Source of the DNA: Deltaproteobacteria bacterium
GTDB lineage: Bacteria > Myxococcota_A > UBA9042 > PHBI01 > JACKFB01
Length of the DNA stretch: 64,000 bases
Assembly (NCBI GenBank): GCA_020632695.1
Contig: JACKFB010000005.1
Span: 1 to 64,000, forward strand
Reading direction: 5' to 3'
The notes beneath the pieces were generated by a model that saw only the letters and a program-made list of their open reading frames with translations, was not told the DNA's origin and did no database searches. The position numbers and the translations under genes are program-made. Positions 56,501 to 64,000 of the stretch are shown in pieces. Numbering within the stretch: position 1 is the stretch's first letter; every line of letters begins with the position of its first letter.

Positions 56501-56879
56501 CGCCGGCGAAGGCTGGCGCCGACAGGTCGAGGCAGGCGGAGAGGCTGCGAGCCAGCTCGGTCGGGTAGGCGAAGGGCAGCGCCTCGGCGTATGCGTCGAT
56601 GAAGAAGTCGAAGGGGTTGATGGGGCGGATGTCCGCGGCCAGCTCGACCACCACCTCGAAGCGGTCCAGGCGCGTGCCCTCGCGAAAGGTGAGCCGCGCC
56701 ACGTGGTTGGCCTGCGGGTCCTGCTGCCAGTGGACCAGGGCGGCGTCGGGCACCGTGAGGCTGTAGCTCTCGATGTGGGCGCGGGCGTGCGTCGCCGGCC
56801 GCAGGCGGATGACGTGGGGCCCGAGGTTCGCCGGCTTGGGGTAGCTGTAGACGGTGCGATGCTGGAGCAATAGCCGCAT
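53583..56879 (-). CDS. Transglutaminase + DUF2126 large protein
   Basis: 1,098 residues. The N-terminal transglutaminase (residues about 1-290) has the triad in GRGSCRDSAVLL (Cys), VDLHAWAEVYLPGGGW (His) and IGIDGTSG (Asp). The rest matches the DUF2126 region: GIHLTLGGEPTFNSREHPDA, LVFYRQGKHYPGESLPRWAL, SEKYMLDGRQQGSGGGNHLT, and SITIDK-like AEISIDKLCAPSGPHGRQGL. This is the first gene of a four-gene run that continues with ATP-grasp, alpha-E and GATase-transglutaminase. The ribosome-binding site is weak. A TATAAT hexamer lies about 165 nt upstream. Predicted role: hydrolysis or formation of isopeptide bonds in a peptide system. Confidence 0.9.
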   Translation of the reverse strand: MRLLLQHRTVYSYPKPANLGPHVIRLRPATHARAHIESYSLTVPDAALVHWQQDPQANHVARLTFREGTRLDRFEVVVELAADIRPINPFDFFIDAYAEALPFAYPTELARSLSACLDLSAPAFAGGPLFEAFVAANPGHGGTVAWVVELAGKVASQVRYVIREESGIWTPEETLAQGRGSCRDSAVLLVAALRRSGLAARFASGYLVQLADEGMIPDQPRGVSRDVVDLHAWAEVYLPGGGWIGIDGTSGLLCGEGHIPLACTPTPALASPIEGTSDVVASELGFEMIVGRVGHEPRPTTPYTEAAWETLLERSAQADARLVEDGIHLTLGGEPTFNSREHPDAPEWGPDALGESKWALGLALADALRRRLAPGGLVFYRQGKHYPGESLPRWALDIIARRQGDAIWPELPPRAGAPAVVDDPEAAARVFAEDLARRLGFTGYLQPAFEDPWHFLMAEASLPPDADALAADLSDAEARRRLARVLGHGLGEPAGWVLPLTRARDRWHSSRWTFRRGHVFLVPGDSPIGLRLPLDSLPDCLPVPSPVEPAVVREDPRLAEDPEAAAALEAERAELDDLRAVRTALCVEAREGRVHVFMPPLWCAEEFFALVEILGQSRAATGVDVQLGGYSPPSGPDLFRFAVTPDPGVLEVNLPPVASTAEYDRLIHAVFDCALASGLHSEKYMLDGRQQGSGGGNHLTMGGPKLLESPFILRPDLLASLITFTQHHPSLSYLFTGLFVGPTSQAPRVDEARHDALYELELALERAHACRDEPEPPAPWLGDMLFRNLLVDVAGSTHRAEISIDKLCAPSGPHGRQGLVELRAYEMPPHPRMATAQAALARTLVAAFARTPYRAPLVRWGQALHDRYLLPYYLWRDFEDVLAWLEAQGTPLPADAYQPFLDLRCPLVGRLHAGDVTVEVRNALEPWPVLGEEATATGTARYVDSSMERVEIRASGLVPERHAVVIAGLQVPLRATNTSGEQVGGVRFRAWAPPHSLQPHIGIHHPLRIDVVDLWAERSLGGAAYHVWHPEGRSFDSQPLTRFEAAARRAQRFTLEGPRPWPVRAELAAPHPETPYTLDLRRFPVDHPMPEPPPEASG

Positions 56880-57044
56880 AGGCCACGACGCTGCACCCGC
56901 AGCCGGCCGCCCGCAAGCGGCGGCCCGTCCACACCCCGGCCCCCGGTGCCCGCCTGACTGACCTCACCGCAGCCGCAGAGCCATATGCTCAAAGGCTCGC
57001 CGCTCGCCCACCGCCGCCCGGAGGCCGGTCACCGACGCGACGGA

Positions 57045-57050
57045 ATTATA
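57045..57050 (-). promoter_or_regulatory. Possible -10 box (TATAAT) of the transglutaminase cluster
   Basis: A perfect TATAAT on the minus strand stands out in very GC-rich DNA, about 165 nt upstream of the DUF2126 gene. No convincing -35 box is at 17 nt. The rest of the 277-bp gap (56880-57156) shows no gene. Confidence 0.3.
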
Positions 57051-57156
57051 CCGGGAAGTTACACGCCGGAAACACCGCCGGCGCGCGCGAGGGCCCACCG
57101 ATCGCGGCGAGGCCCCGCGGCGCCACCCGGCGACGAGGGCGCCCGGCCAGCGCTTC

Positions 57157-57810
57157 CTAGATCGGGCCGTCGGTGCAGAAGAACCGCGCGCACCCGAGCT
57201 CGTCGGAGCCGTCCAGACAGTCGATGGCCCCGTTGCACACCAGGCGTTCCGGCGTGGTCTGGCCGTCGTTGCACACGAAGGTCGCGCAGGAGGATTCGTC
57301 GGACCCGTCGACGCAGTCCAGCTGGCCGTTGCACACGAGGTCGGCGCCGATCAGCCCCCCGTCCCGGCAATTGAACGAGGCGGGCGCGCACGAGCGCTCG
57401 TCGCTGCCGTCCGCGCAGTCCTGCTCGCCATCGCACACCCGCGACAGGTCGAGCGCGTCGCCGTTGCCGCACCTGAACGCCGTGCACGCGCCCAGGCACA
57501 CCTGGAGCGCGCCCCCACCCTCGTTGCAGACCGAGTCCCGGAAGTCGATGCAGGTCGCCTTGTCCAGACACCCGGTCACGCACGCCGCCTGCGTGCTGGT
57601 GAGCTCGGGCGTCTCGATGGCCCCCACGGGCAGCTTGCCCTCGCTGAGCAGATCGCAGTCCCGCAGCGCCGTGACATACTCCTCGAAGGGAGCGTCCAGG
57701 CCGCTGTTGCTCTTGCGCCCCTCGCCGTCACAGGCGCTCAGCGCCAGCGCGAGCCACACCCCGGCGAGACCCACACTCACGACCAGCAGGACACTCGCGC
57801 GTTGCGACAT
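57157..57810 (-). CDS. Lipoprotein with LDL-receptor class A repeats
   Basis: 217 residues. Lipobox LSAC (Cys27), GAGAGGATGG before the ATG. After a helical Cys-containing region, three consecutive LDLa repeats appear: C114-C141 (CDGEQDCADGSDERSC), C148-C175 (CNGQLDCVDGSDESSC) and C180-C207 (CNGAIDCLDGSDELGC). Each has six cysteines and the DCxDGSDExxC calcium cage. The chain ends at FFCTDGPI, which looks like the first residues of a fourth repeat. The gene may therefore be truncated. LDLa modules in bacteria are unusual and would give calcium-dependent ligand binding at the surface. Confidence 0.85.
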   Translation of the reverse strand: MSQRASVLLVVSVGLAGVWLALALSACDGEGRKSNSGLDAPFEEYVTALRDCDLLSEGKLPVGAIETPELTSTQAACVTGCLDKATCIDFRDSVCNEGGGALQVCLGACTAFRCGNGDALDLSRVCDGEQDCADGSDERSCAPASFNCRDGGLIGADLVCNGQLDCVDGSDESSCATFVCNDGQTTPERLVCNGAIDCLDGSDELGCARFFCTDGPI

Positions 57811-57960
57811 CGATCCATCCTCTCCAGGTCGTAGCCCGGCACCAAGCCAGCGCGGCCCAGCCTGACCTCGGCGCACCGTGGCGTCAACACGCCGCCCGGG
57901 CTCTGATCGAAGGCGGTCGCTACAGCGCACCGCGTCGGAGCCCCCGAGCAGCCCCAGGGT

Positions 57961-58479
57961 TCACTTCAGCGCGGGGTAGGTGCTGATGCCGTTGATCCCC
58001 ACGTAGAGGAGATCGCCGTGGACCAGCAGGCCGGTCGAGCCGGAGAAGGTGATGAGGTCGGGGGTGGGGAGGATGATGTCCTCCGCGGTGCAGAATCGAA
58101 ACGCTGGAGCACGCTCGCTCGCGCCGGGAAGACGCTGCAGGACGCCCCGCGAGAACGCGCTCTGCTCGAAGGGATCCGGAGTGAGGACGTAGATGTCGAT
58201 CTTGACGATGGTGGCGTTGTGGATCGCGTTGAACGACGCTCGCGACCGGACCGCTTCGCGGACCGCGTCTTCGTCGACGTAGAAGTCGGGCTCGAGCGCC
58301 TCCACCAGAGGGCGAACCTCGGAGAGCGCGAGCGCCAGGACCATGTCGACGTCCAACGTGGATCGTGCGCTGCCGTGAACCGAGCTGGCGAGCGAGCCAC
58401 CGATCAGCCAGGGGATGCCGAGCCGGTCGAGCACGTCGACGACCGCGCTGACGGCTTCGTCAACCGGGCTGCTCGTCAC
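57961..58479 (-). CDS. Nucleotidyltransferase (MNT-type) with foreign C-terminal tail, probably degenerate
   Basis: 172 residues from a GTG start. The N-terminal part has LIGGSLASSVHGSARS and the DxD pair TLDVDMV (Asp43, Asp45), as in nucleotidyltransferase antitoxin-like proteins. At FCTAEDIIL (about residue 137) the normal family continuation (KLRWYRxGGE...) is missing. It is replaced by a 35-residue tail (SGSTGLLVHGDLLYVGINGI) that looks like a beta-propeller blade. The 5' end overlaps the small upstream gene by 20 bp, as in intact toxin-antitoxin-like pairs. A rearranged and possibly inactive gene is the best reading. Confidence 0.65.
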   Translation of the reverse strand: MTSSPVDEAVSAVVDVLDRLGIPWLIGGSLASSVHGSARSTLDVDMVLALALSEVRPLVEALEPDFYVDEDAVREAVRSRASFNAIHNATIVKIDIYVLTPDPFEQSAFSRGVLQRLPGASERAPAFRFCTAEDIILPTPDLITFSGSTGLLVHGDLLYVGINGISTYPALK

Positions 58480-58732
58480 TGCGCTTCGCCTCCATGCACC
58501 GGGACACCATCGCCGAGCATGCCTCGCCGTAGTGGAGTCGGACGAACCGGATGACGAGCTCATCGTGGGTCAGCGAGGGCTCATGGCGGCGGATGGCGGC
58601 GAAGGCCATCTCGCGGGTCATGTTGCTCAACTCGAGCGCCAAGGCGAGGCGGCGGGCGGGACCGGCCTCTCGGAGGAGGCGGATGTGCTCCCGCTCGGCG
58701 GTCGCTGAGGTGTCACGGGAGAGCGTCGTCAC
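58460..58732 (-). CDS. Small partner protein of MNT-type nucleotidyltransferase
   Basis: 90 residues from a GTG start. It matches a small family commonly placed next to MNT-like nucleotidyltransferases: RDTSATAEREHIRLLREAGP, ARRLALALELSNMTREMAF, AAIRRHEPSLTHDELVIRFV, HYGE. It is probably the partner in a toxin-antitoxin-like pair; the order and the 20-bp overlap support coupling. Which of the two is toxic cannot be said. Because the partner is degraded, the pair may be inactive. Confidence 0.68.
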   Translation of the reverse strand: MTTLSRDTSATAEREHIRLLREAGPARRLALALELSNMTREMAFAAIRRHEPSLTHDELVIRFVRLHYGEACSAMVSRCMEAKRSDEQPG

Positions 58733-58833
58733 GGGCCGAGTGTGGCACCGCCACCCGACCGCTTCAACCGTGCGACCGGACCCACGTCGTGGGAATGCCC
58801 GGCCCATCTGCCGCTGTGCCCGTGGGCATCCGG

Positions 58834-59229
58834 CTAGCGGAGGTTCTTCTGGATGACGCGCAGGATGTCGAAGCGGGTGATGGCTCCGACCAGCTTGCCC
58901 TCGTCGACCACGGGGAGGCGGCGGAAGACGTTCTTCAGGAAGAGGCCGGCCACGTAGTAGACGTTCATCTTGGGGGTGATGGTGACCACGTCGCGGGTCA
59001 TGTAGTCGGCCACGATGCCGCGGGGGACGTCGGCGTCGGTGCCGGCGGCCAGCAGGCGCAGGCAGTCCTTCTCGCTGATGATGCCGATGAGCATGCCGGC
59101 CGGGTCGGTGACCGGGGCGCTGGTGACGTGGTGCTCGAGGAGGAAGTCGACGGCCTCGAGGATGGGCGCGTCGGGGCGCAGCGTGTGGACGGTCGTGTCC
59201 ATGTGGTCGCGGACGACGGGGAGCTTCAC
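58834..59229 (-). CDS. CBS-domain pair protein
   Basis: 131 residues from a GTG start with GGAGA upstream. It consists of two tandem CBS domains and little else (HMDTTVHTLRPDAPILEAVD, GIISEKDCLRLL, then YMTRDVVTITPKMNVYYVAG, VGAITRFDILRVI). Such proteins bind adenosine nucleotides as energy or redox sensors. It follows the nuoN gene by 39 nt on the same strand. Cotranscription with complex I genes is possible, but no regulatory target is known. Confidence 0.9.
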   Translation of the reverse strand: MKLPVVRDHMDTTVHTLRPDAPILEAVDFLLEHHVTSAPVTDPAGMLIGIISEKDCLRLLAAGTDADVPRGIVADYMTRDVVTITPKMNVYYVAGLFLKNVFRRLPVVDEGKLVGAITRFDILRVIQKNLR

Positions 59230-59268
59230 GGCGCGATCTCCTGGGCAGGCGGCGATGGTATCTCGGCG

Positions 59269-60672
59269 CTACTGGGGAAGCGAGCCGCCAGCTGCCAGCG
59301 CGGCCAGATCCCACACGGGCCCGGGGAAGGCGCCGAGCAGCGCGGTGGCCGCCAGGACCAGCACGGCCGCCAGGCGCATCGACGGGGTGAGCACGATGGG
59401 CGGGGCGTCGGGCGAGACCTCGCCTGTCCAGGCGTCGCGGATGAGCTGGAGGTAGTAGTAGAGTGAGATCGTGGCGTTGACGGCGGCCACCAGGACCAGC
59501 CAGAAGGCGCCGCGCTCGACCGCCGCGACGAAGAGGAACCACTTGCCGGCGAAGCCCGGGGTGGGCGGGATGCCGGCGAGGCCGAACATGCCCACAAGGA
59601 GCAGGGCCGCGAGCAGCGGCGAGCGGCGGGCCAGACCTTGGAGGTCGGCGCGGTCGGGGTTCCGGCCACCGGCCCCCAGGGCCGTCACGACCAGGAAGGG
59701 CCCGGCGCCGATGACGACGTAGACCACGGCGTAGAAGAGCGCGGCCGCCCTGCCCCGCTCCGAGGCGACCACCAGGCCGATGAGCGCGTAGCCGCCGTGG
59801 GCGATGGCCGACCAGCCGAGCAGGCGCTTGACGTTGCGCTGCAACAGCGCGCCCAGGTTGCCGACGGTCATCGACGCCACCGACGCCAGCAGCAGCAGGT
59901 GCACCAGGAGCTGGGAGTGCCCGACGGCCATCAGCACGCGCACCAGGATGCCGATGGCGGCCACCTTGGACGCCGTGCCGATGAGCGTCGCCGCCGGGTG
60001 CGGGGCGGCCTCGTAGGCGTCGGGAGCCCAGGCGTGGAAGGGGAAGACGGCCAGCTTGAAGAGCAGGCCCGACAGGAAGAGCGCCAGGCCCAGCAGCGCC
60101 GCGGGGGGCGGCGCTGTGCCCAGGTGGGTGAGCTGGGTGGTGCCGGTGTGGCCCATCAGCATCGTGATGCCGAACACGGTGGTCGCCGAGGCCGCCGCGC
60201 CGAAGAGCAGGTAGCGCGCGCCGCCCTCGCTGCCCATGCGCTGGTCCCGGTGCAGCGCGGCCAGGACGTACAGCGCGTAGGCCGAGAGCTCCAGGGCGAC
60301 GTAGAGGGTGACCAGCTCGACGGCGCTCGAGAGCAGCATCATGCCCAGCGCGCCGAGGTGGATGAGGGTGGGCAGGTCGCCGCGGGCCGAGGGGCGCAGG
60401 CTGGTGCTGTCGGTGGCGGCCAGCGCGGCGACCAGCACACCGGAGGCGATGCCGAGCTTGAGGAACTGCGAGAGCGCGTCGACCACGTAGACGCCGGCGA
60501 GGGGCTCGGCCCGGGCGGTGAGGGCCAGGAGCGCCGCGGCCAGGGTCACCAGGGCGCCGAGGACGCCGACCCGGGCGGTCAGCCGGGGCACGCCGGGCCC
60601 GCGCGCCATCGAGGCGGCGAAGCAGGCGATGGCCGACCCGGCGGCGGCCAGCTCGGGGGCGAGGGCGGTCAC
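59269..60672 (-). CDS. nuoN: NADH-quinone oxidoreductase subunit N
   Basis: A 467-residue antiporter-like membrane subunit of complex I. It has many hydrophobic helices. Signature segments are LYVALELSAYALYVLAALHR, FKLAVFPFHAWAPDAYEAAP (Lys in TM5/7 context), NVKRLLGWSAIAHGGYALIG, and GIPPTPGFAGKWFLF. The start is GTG, overlapping the nuoM stop as GTGA. It is the last nuo gene in the run. Confidence 0.93.
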   Translation of the reverse strand: MTALAPELAAAGSAIACFAASMARGPGVPRLTARVGVLGALVTLAAALLALTARAEPLAGVYVVDALSQFLKLGIASGVLVAALAATDSTSLRPSARGDLPTLIHLGALGMMLLSSAVELVTLYVALELSAYALYVLAALHRDQRMGSEGGARYLLFGAAASATTVFGITMLMGHTGTTQLTHLGTAPPPAALLGLALFLSGLLFKLAVFPFHAWAPDAYEAAPHPAATLIGTASKVAAIGILVRVLMAVGHSQLLVHLLLLASVASMTVGNLGALLQRNVKRLLGWSAIAHGGYALIGLVVASERGRAAALFYAVVYVVIGAGPFLVVTALGAGGRNPDRADLQGLARRSPLLAALLLVGMFGLAGIPPTPGFAGKWFLFVAAVERGAFWLVLVAAVNATISLYYYLQLIRDAWTGEVSPDAPPIVLTPSMRLAAVLVLAATALLGAFPGPVWDLAALAAGGSLPQ

Positions 60673-62120
60673 TTCACCACCGCGCCGATGTGGGAGATGA
60701 GGTCGAGCGCGAGCTGGGGCACGAAGCCGAAGAGGAGCAGCAGCCCGGCCAGGATGACCCGCGGCAGCGCCTGGACGGGGCGCAGGTCGAGAAGGCCCGC
60801 GCGCTCGGGGTTGGGGGGGCCGAAGAGCGCCTTGCCGAGCACCCGCAGCAGATAGGCCGCCGTGATGACGAGGCCGGCGATGGCGATGATGCCCAGCACC
60901 GGCCAGGCCTGGAGCGCGGCGACGAAGACCAGGAACTCGGCGACGAAGCTGGCGAAGCCCGGCACGCCCATGCCGCAGAGCGCGGCCAGGATGAAGAGGG
61001 TGCCGGCGACGGGGACCTGGGTGGCGAGGCCTCCGTAGTGGTCGATGTCGCGGTCGTGGGTCTGGTCGTAGATGAAGCCGACGACGCTGAAGAAGAGCGC
61101 GGTCATCACGCCGTGGGCGAACATCTGGAAGACGGCGCCGCGGGTGCCGTCGGCGCTGAGGGTGGCCAGCCCCAGCAGCACGATGCCCATGTGCGACACG
61201 CTGGAGAAGCCGATGACGTACTTGAAGTCGGTCTGGCGCCAGGCGACGAAGGCCCCGTAGATGATGCCGGCGGTGGCCAGCGAGGCGGCGACGGGCGCCC
61301 AGACCTCGGCGCCGTGGGGGAGGATGCCGATGGCGACGCGGAGGATGCCGAAGGCGCCGAGCTTCATCAGCACGCCGGCGTGCAGCATCGACACCGAGGT
61401 CGGGGCGGCGACGTGACCGGTGGGCGACCAGCCGTGGAGCGGCCACATGCCGGCGAGGATGCCGAAGCCGACGTAGAGGAAGGGGTAGAGGAAGACCTGC
61501 ACCGAGGGGTCGAAGCCGCGTCGGGCCAGCTCGGGGATGGACCAGGTGTCGCCCCCGCCCAGGACGTAGAGCGCGATGAGCGACGGGAAGAGCAGCGCGC
61601 TGCCGGCCATGAGGTAGAGGGTGAGCTTCATGGCGGCGTAGGCCTTGCGCGTGCTGCCCCACACCGCGATGAGCGGGTACATGGGCAGGACGGCGACCTC
61701 GTAGAAGAAGAAGAAGGCGAAGAGGTCGCGGGACAGGAAGACGCCGAAGACGCCGAAGACCAGGAGCGAGATGAAGGCGAAGTACTCGCGGGTGCGGTGG
61801 TTGAGCGACCACATGGTCAGCGTGCCGGTGAAGTAGACGACGGCGTTGAGGAGGCTCATCAGGACGGCGATGCCGTCGGCGGCCAGGTCGAGCTGGATGC
61901 GGAAGGCCGGGATCCAGGGCCGCACGAAGGCGAACTGGTAGCCGCCGGTGGTGGCGTCGAAGCCCAAGGCCAGGGCCAGGGCCAGGCCGAGCGCCAGCGC
62001 GGAGAGCGTGGCGTTGAGCGGCTTGATGAGGCGCTCGGGCACGACGAGGGTGAGCAGGGTGCACGCGAGGGGGGTCGCGAGCAGCAGCGGCAGGATGGGG
62101 ATCTGTGCCAGCGCGCTCAT
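60669..62120 (-). CDS. nuoM: NADH-quinone oxidoreductase subunit M
   Basis: A 483-residue proton-pumping subunit. Signature segments include FFFFYEVAVLPMYPLIAVWG, LYPFLYVGFGILAGMWPLHG, APTSVSMLHAGVLMKLGAFG, and YVIGFSSVSHMGIVLLGL. The ATG at 62120 overlaps the nuoL stop (ATGA), and the 3' end overlaps nuoN (GTGA), so L-M-N are translated as a coupled unit. The length is normal for the family. Confidence 0.95.
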   Translation of the reverse strand: MSALAQIPILPLLLATPLACTLLTLVVPERLIKPLNATLSALALGLALALALGFDATTGGYQFAFVRPWIPAFRIQLDLAADGIAVLMSLLNAVVYFTGTLTMWSLNHRTREYFAFISLLVFGVFGVFLSRDLFAFFFFYEVAVLPMYPLIAVWGSTRKAYAAMKLTLYLMAGSALLFPSLIALYVLGGGDTWSIPELARRGFDPSVQVFLYPFLYVGFGILAGMWPLHGWSPTGHVAAPTSVSMLHAGVLMKLGAFGILRVAIGILPHGAEVWAPVAASLATAGIIYGAFVAWRQTDFKYVIGFSSVSHMGIVLLGLATLSADGTRGAVFQMFAHGVMTALFFSVVGFIYDQTHDRDIDHYGGLATQVPVAGTLFILAALCGMGVPGFASFVAEFLVFVAALQAWPVLGIIAIAGLVITAAYLLRVLGKALFGPPNPERAGLLDLRPVQALPRVILAGLLLLFGFVPQLALDLISHIGAVVK

Positions 62121-63991
62121 TCGGCGAACCCCAGCCAGAGGGCGACGCAGGCCAGCAGGAGCGCGGCCACGCCGATGTAGCGCTGGAGCTGCCCCGACTG
62201 GCCGCGGGCGGTGCCCTCGCCCATGGCCAGGGTGAGGCGGGCCAGCCCGTCGGCGGCCGGGTCCAGCAGGCGCGTCTCGGCGAAGTGCAGCGCGCGGGCG
62301 CAGAGGCGGGCGGCGCCGACGAAGACGCGCTGGTAGATGGCGTCCACGTAGAAGCCGCGGAGCAGGAGACCGTGGAGCGCGGGGACGCGCTCGAAGAGCG
62401 GCGGGGCGGAGCTCTTGCGGCCGAAGTCGAAGACGGCCACCGCGAGGCCGAGGGCGACGGCGGCGATGCCCGGCACCGCGTGGGCCAGGGCGAGCTCGGG
62501 CAGGGGCTGACCGAGGAGCGAGGCGACCAGGGGGCCCGCGAAGGCGAGGGCCAGGGTGATGAGGGTGAGCGTGAGGATGGAGGCGCTCATGGCGGTGGTG
62601 GGAGGGTGGCCGTGGGCGTCGGGTGGCGTCGGTTCGTGCGGCTCGGCGGCGGTGGGGCGCAGCAGGAGGAAGGCGACGCGGCCGACGTAGTAGGCGGTGA
62701 AGCCGGCGCCGATGACCAGCAGCGCGAAGCCGGTGGCGGCGGCGCGGCCGGGGACGTCGTGGACCGCGGTGAGGACGGCCTCCTTGGAGGCGAAGCCGGC
62801 GAAACCGGGGATGCCTGCCAGGGCGGCGGCGCCGACCAGGAGGCCCAGCATGGTGAGGCGGTCGCGGCGGGCGCCGGCGCGGCCGAGCGCGCGCAGATCC
62901 TGGGTGCCGTAGTGGTGGATGAGGGCGCCGGCCGAGAGGAAGAGCAGGGCCTTGAAGGCGGCGTGGGTGGTGAGGTGGAAGAGCCCCGACGAGAGGCCGC
63001 CGGCGGCGAGGCCGGCCAGCATGGTGCCGAGCTGGCTGATGGAGGACCAGGCCCACACGCGCTTGATGTCGACCTGCACCGAGGCCAGCAGCGCGGCCAG
63101 CAGCGCGGTGAAGGCGGTGAGGAGCAGCGCGGCGCTGCGGGTGAGCGGCGCCAGCAGGAAGAGCTCCTCGAAGCGGGCGAAGAGGAAGACGCCGGCGGCG
63201 ACCATGGTGGCGGAGTGCAGCAGCGCGCTGACGGGGGTGGGGCCGGCCATGGCGTCGGGGAGCCACGTGTGCAGCGGGAACTGGGCGCTCTTGCCGACGA
63301 CGCCGACGAAGAGCAGGGCGGCGGCGACCTCGACCTGCAGGCTGGTGATGCCGTGGCCCTGCAGCAGCGAGTGGAGGCGGTCGAGGCTCTCGCGGATGTC
63401 GAGGGTGCCGGCCAGGGCGAAGAGCAGGACCAGGCCGATGAGCATCGCCACGTCGCCGACGCGGGTCATGATGAAGGCCTTCTTGGCGGCGGCGATGGCC
63501 TCGGGCCGGTCGTACCAGAACCCGATGAGGAAGAAGGAGGCCAGGCCGACCAGCTCCCAGAAGATGAAGGCCTGGAGCAGGTCGGGGGCGTAGGCGAAGC
63601 CGAGCATGGCCCACTCGAAGAGCGCCAGCAGCGCGAAGAAGCGGGTGCGGCCGGGGTCATGGGCCATGTAGCCGGTGGAGTAGATCTGGACCAGCAGGGT
63701 GATGACGCCGACGACGGCGCCCATCAGGCGTGAGCGGGGGTCGAGGAGGACGCCGAAGCCGAGGTCGGTGTCGCCCACGCGCAGCCAGGTCCAGACCTGC
63801 TGGATGGGGGCGTCGGCCAGCGCGAGGATGGCCAGCGTCGCCAGCGCGGTGAGCGCGCCCGAGGCGATGACCAGGGCCGCGGCGGCGCGGGGGCGCGAGC
63901 GCAGCGCGAGGCCGGCGATGGCGAAGGCGCAGAGCGGCGCGGCGAGGGCTGCCAGGGCGAGGCGCGTCAGCGTGGGGGTGTCGAGGACCAT
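62117..63991 (-). CDS. nuoL: NADH-quinone oxidoreductase subunit L
   Basis: A 624-residue complex I subunit. It carries the family blocks IYSTGYMAHDPGRTRFFALL, FIFWELVGLASFFLIGFWYD, AAKKAFIMTRVGDVAMLIGL, KSAQFPLHTWLPDAMAGPTP, and VSALLHSATMVAAGVFL. The C-terminal long lateral helix region is present. It overlaps nuoM by ATGA. Upstream, CCTGAGCCG precedes the ATG; a TGA there probably ends the next gene (nuoK expected), which lies outside the window. Confidence 0.94.
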   Translation of the reverse strand: MVLDTPTLTRLALAALAAPLCAFAIAGLALRSRPRAAAALVIASGALTALATLAILALADAPIQQVWTWLRVGDTDLGFGVLLDPRSRLMGAVVGVITLLVQIYSTGYMAHDPGRTRFFALLALFEWAMLGFAYAPDLLQAFIFWELVGLASFFLIGFWYDRPEAIAAAKKAFIMTRVGDVAMLIGLVLLFALAGTLDIRESLDRLHSLLQGHGITSLQVEVAAALLFVGVVGKSAQFPLHTWLPDAMAGPTPVSALLHSATMVAAGVFLFARFEELFLLAPLTRSAALLLTAFTALLAALLASVQVDIKRVWAWSSISQLGTMLAGLAAGGLSSGLFHLTTHAAFKALLFLSAGALIHHYGTQDLRALGRAGARRDRLTMLGLLVGAAALAGIPGFAGFASKEAVLTAVHDVPGRAAATGFALLVIGAGFTAYYVGRVAFLLLRPTAAEPHEPTPPDAHGHPPTTAMSASILTLTLITLALAFAGPLVASLLGQPLPELALAHAVPGIAAVALGLAVAVFDFGRKSSAPPLFERVPALHGLLLRGFYVDAIYQRVFVGAARLCARALHFAETRLLDPAADGLARLTLAMGEGTARGQSGQLQRYIGVAALLLACVALWLGFAE

Positions 63992-64000
63992 CGGCTCAGG

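Overview
The window is very GC-rich DNA from a Gram-negative bacterium. Complex I genes, an OmpA-type lipoprotein, many lipobox secretion signals and a periplasmic-type RlpA fit that. So do large Cys-rich surface lipoproteins with MopE-type CDGxDNDCDG repeats, a Ser/Thr kinase carrying zinc ribbons and a giant STAND-WD40 protein. Together these point to Myxococcota or a close delta-proteobacterial relative. This is an inference from gene content; no rRNA or tRNA gene was seen.

Layout. 1-5.6 kb (minus strand): tyrosine end-degradation genes (fahA, maiA), then a purine 5'-nucleotidase, purA and purT (purT runs off the left edge). 5.8-9.5 kb: a small membrane protein with a zinc-finger thioredoxin, a sigma factor fused to its zinc anti-sigma module, and a MntA-HepT toxin-antitoxin pair lying between two long GNCCGR hexanucleotide repeats. 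9.5-23.5 kb: a lipid/steroid-type oxidation region (Rieske oxygenase, P450, 3Fe-4S ferredoxin, SDR, alcohol dehydrogenase, alpha/beta hydrolase, serine hydrolase, acyl-CoA synthetase, patatin). It is centred on a TetR regulator that resembles KstR. Eight near-identical 14-bp palindromes (TRRAACNYGTTYYA) sit in front of these genes, and one sits in front of an acyltransferase at 48.25 kb. This is the most coherent system in the window: a KstR-like regulon outside Actinobacteria. A block with a Cys-rich lipoprotein, a YdaT/DUF2188 protein, a TlpA-like protein and an OmpA lipoprotein lies inside this region.

23.5-33.5 kb: zinc-ribbon Ser/Thr kinase, single-domain response regulator, RlpA, and a two-gene unit in which a degenerate SIR2-TIR protein overlaps a 1,912-residue membrane-anchored STAND NTPase with a WD40 propeller tail. 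This is a candidate immunity or conflict system. 33.5-48.2 kb: a surface/secretome island with a GDPD, a VWA Cys-rich lipoprotein, three paralogous lipoproteins with DxDxDG calcium-type loops, a truncated DUF222 gene, and a 1,030-residue lipoprotein with Asp-rich tandem repeats, MopE motifs and a somatomedin-B-like tail. 49.2-56.9 kb: the conserved transglutaminase / alpha-E / circularly permuted ATP-grasp cluster. 57-64 kb: an LDL-receptor-A-repeat lipoprotein, a degenerate nucleotidyltransferase pair, a CBS protein, and nuoL-nuoM-nuoN with translationally coupled starts.

Start sites were chosen by ribosome-binding sites, lipobox position or overlap with the upstream gene. Several real starts are GTG or TTG.
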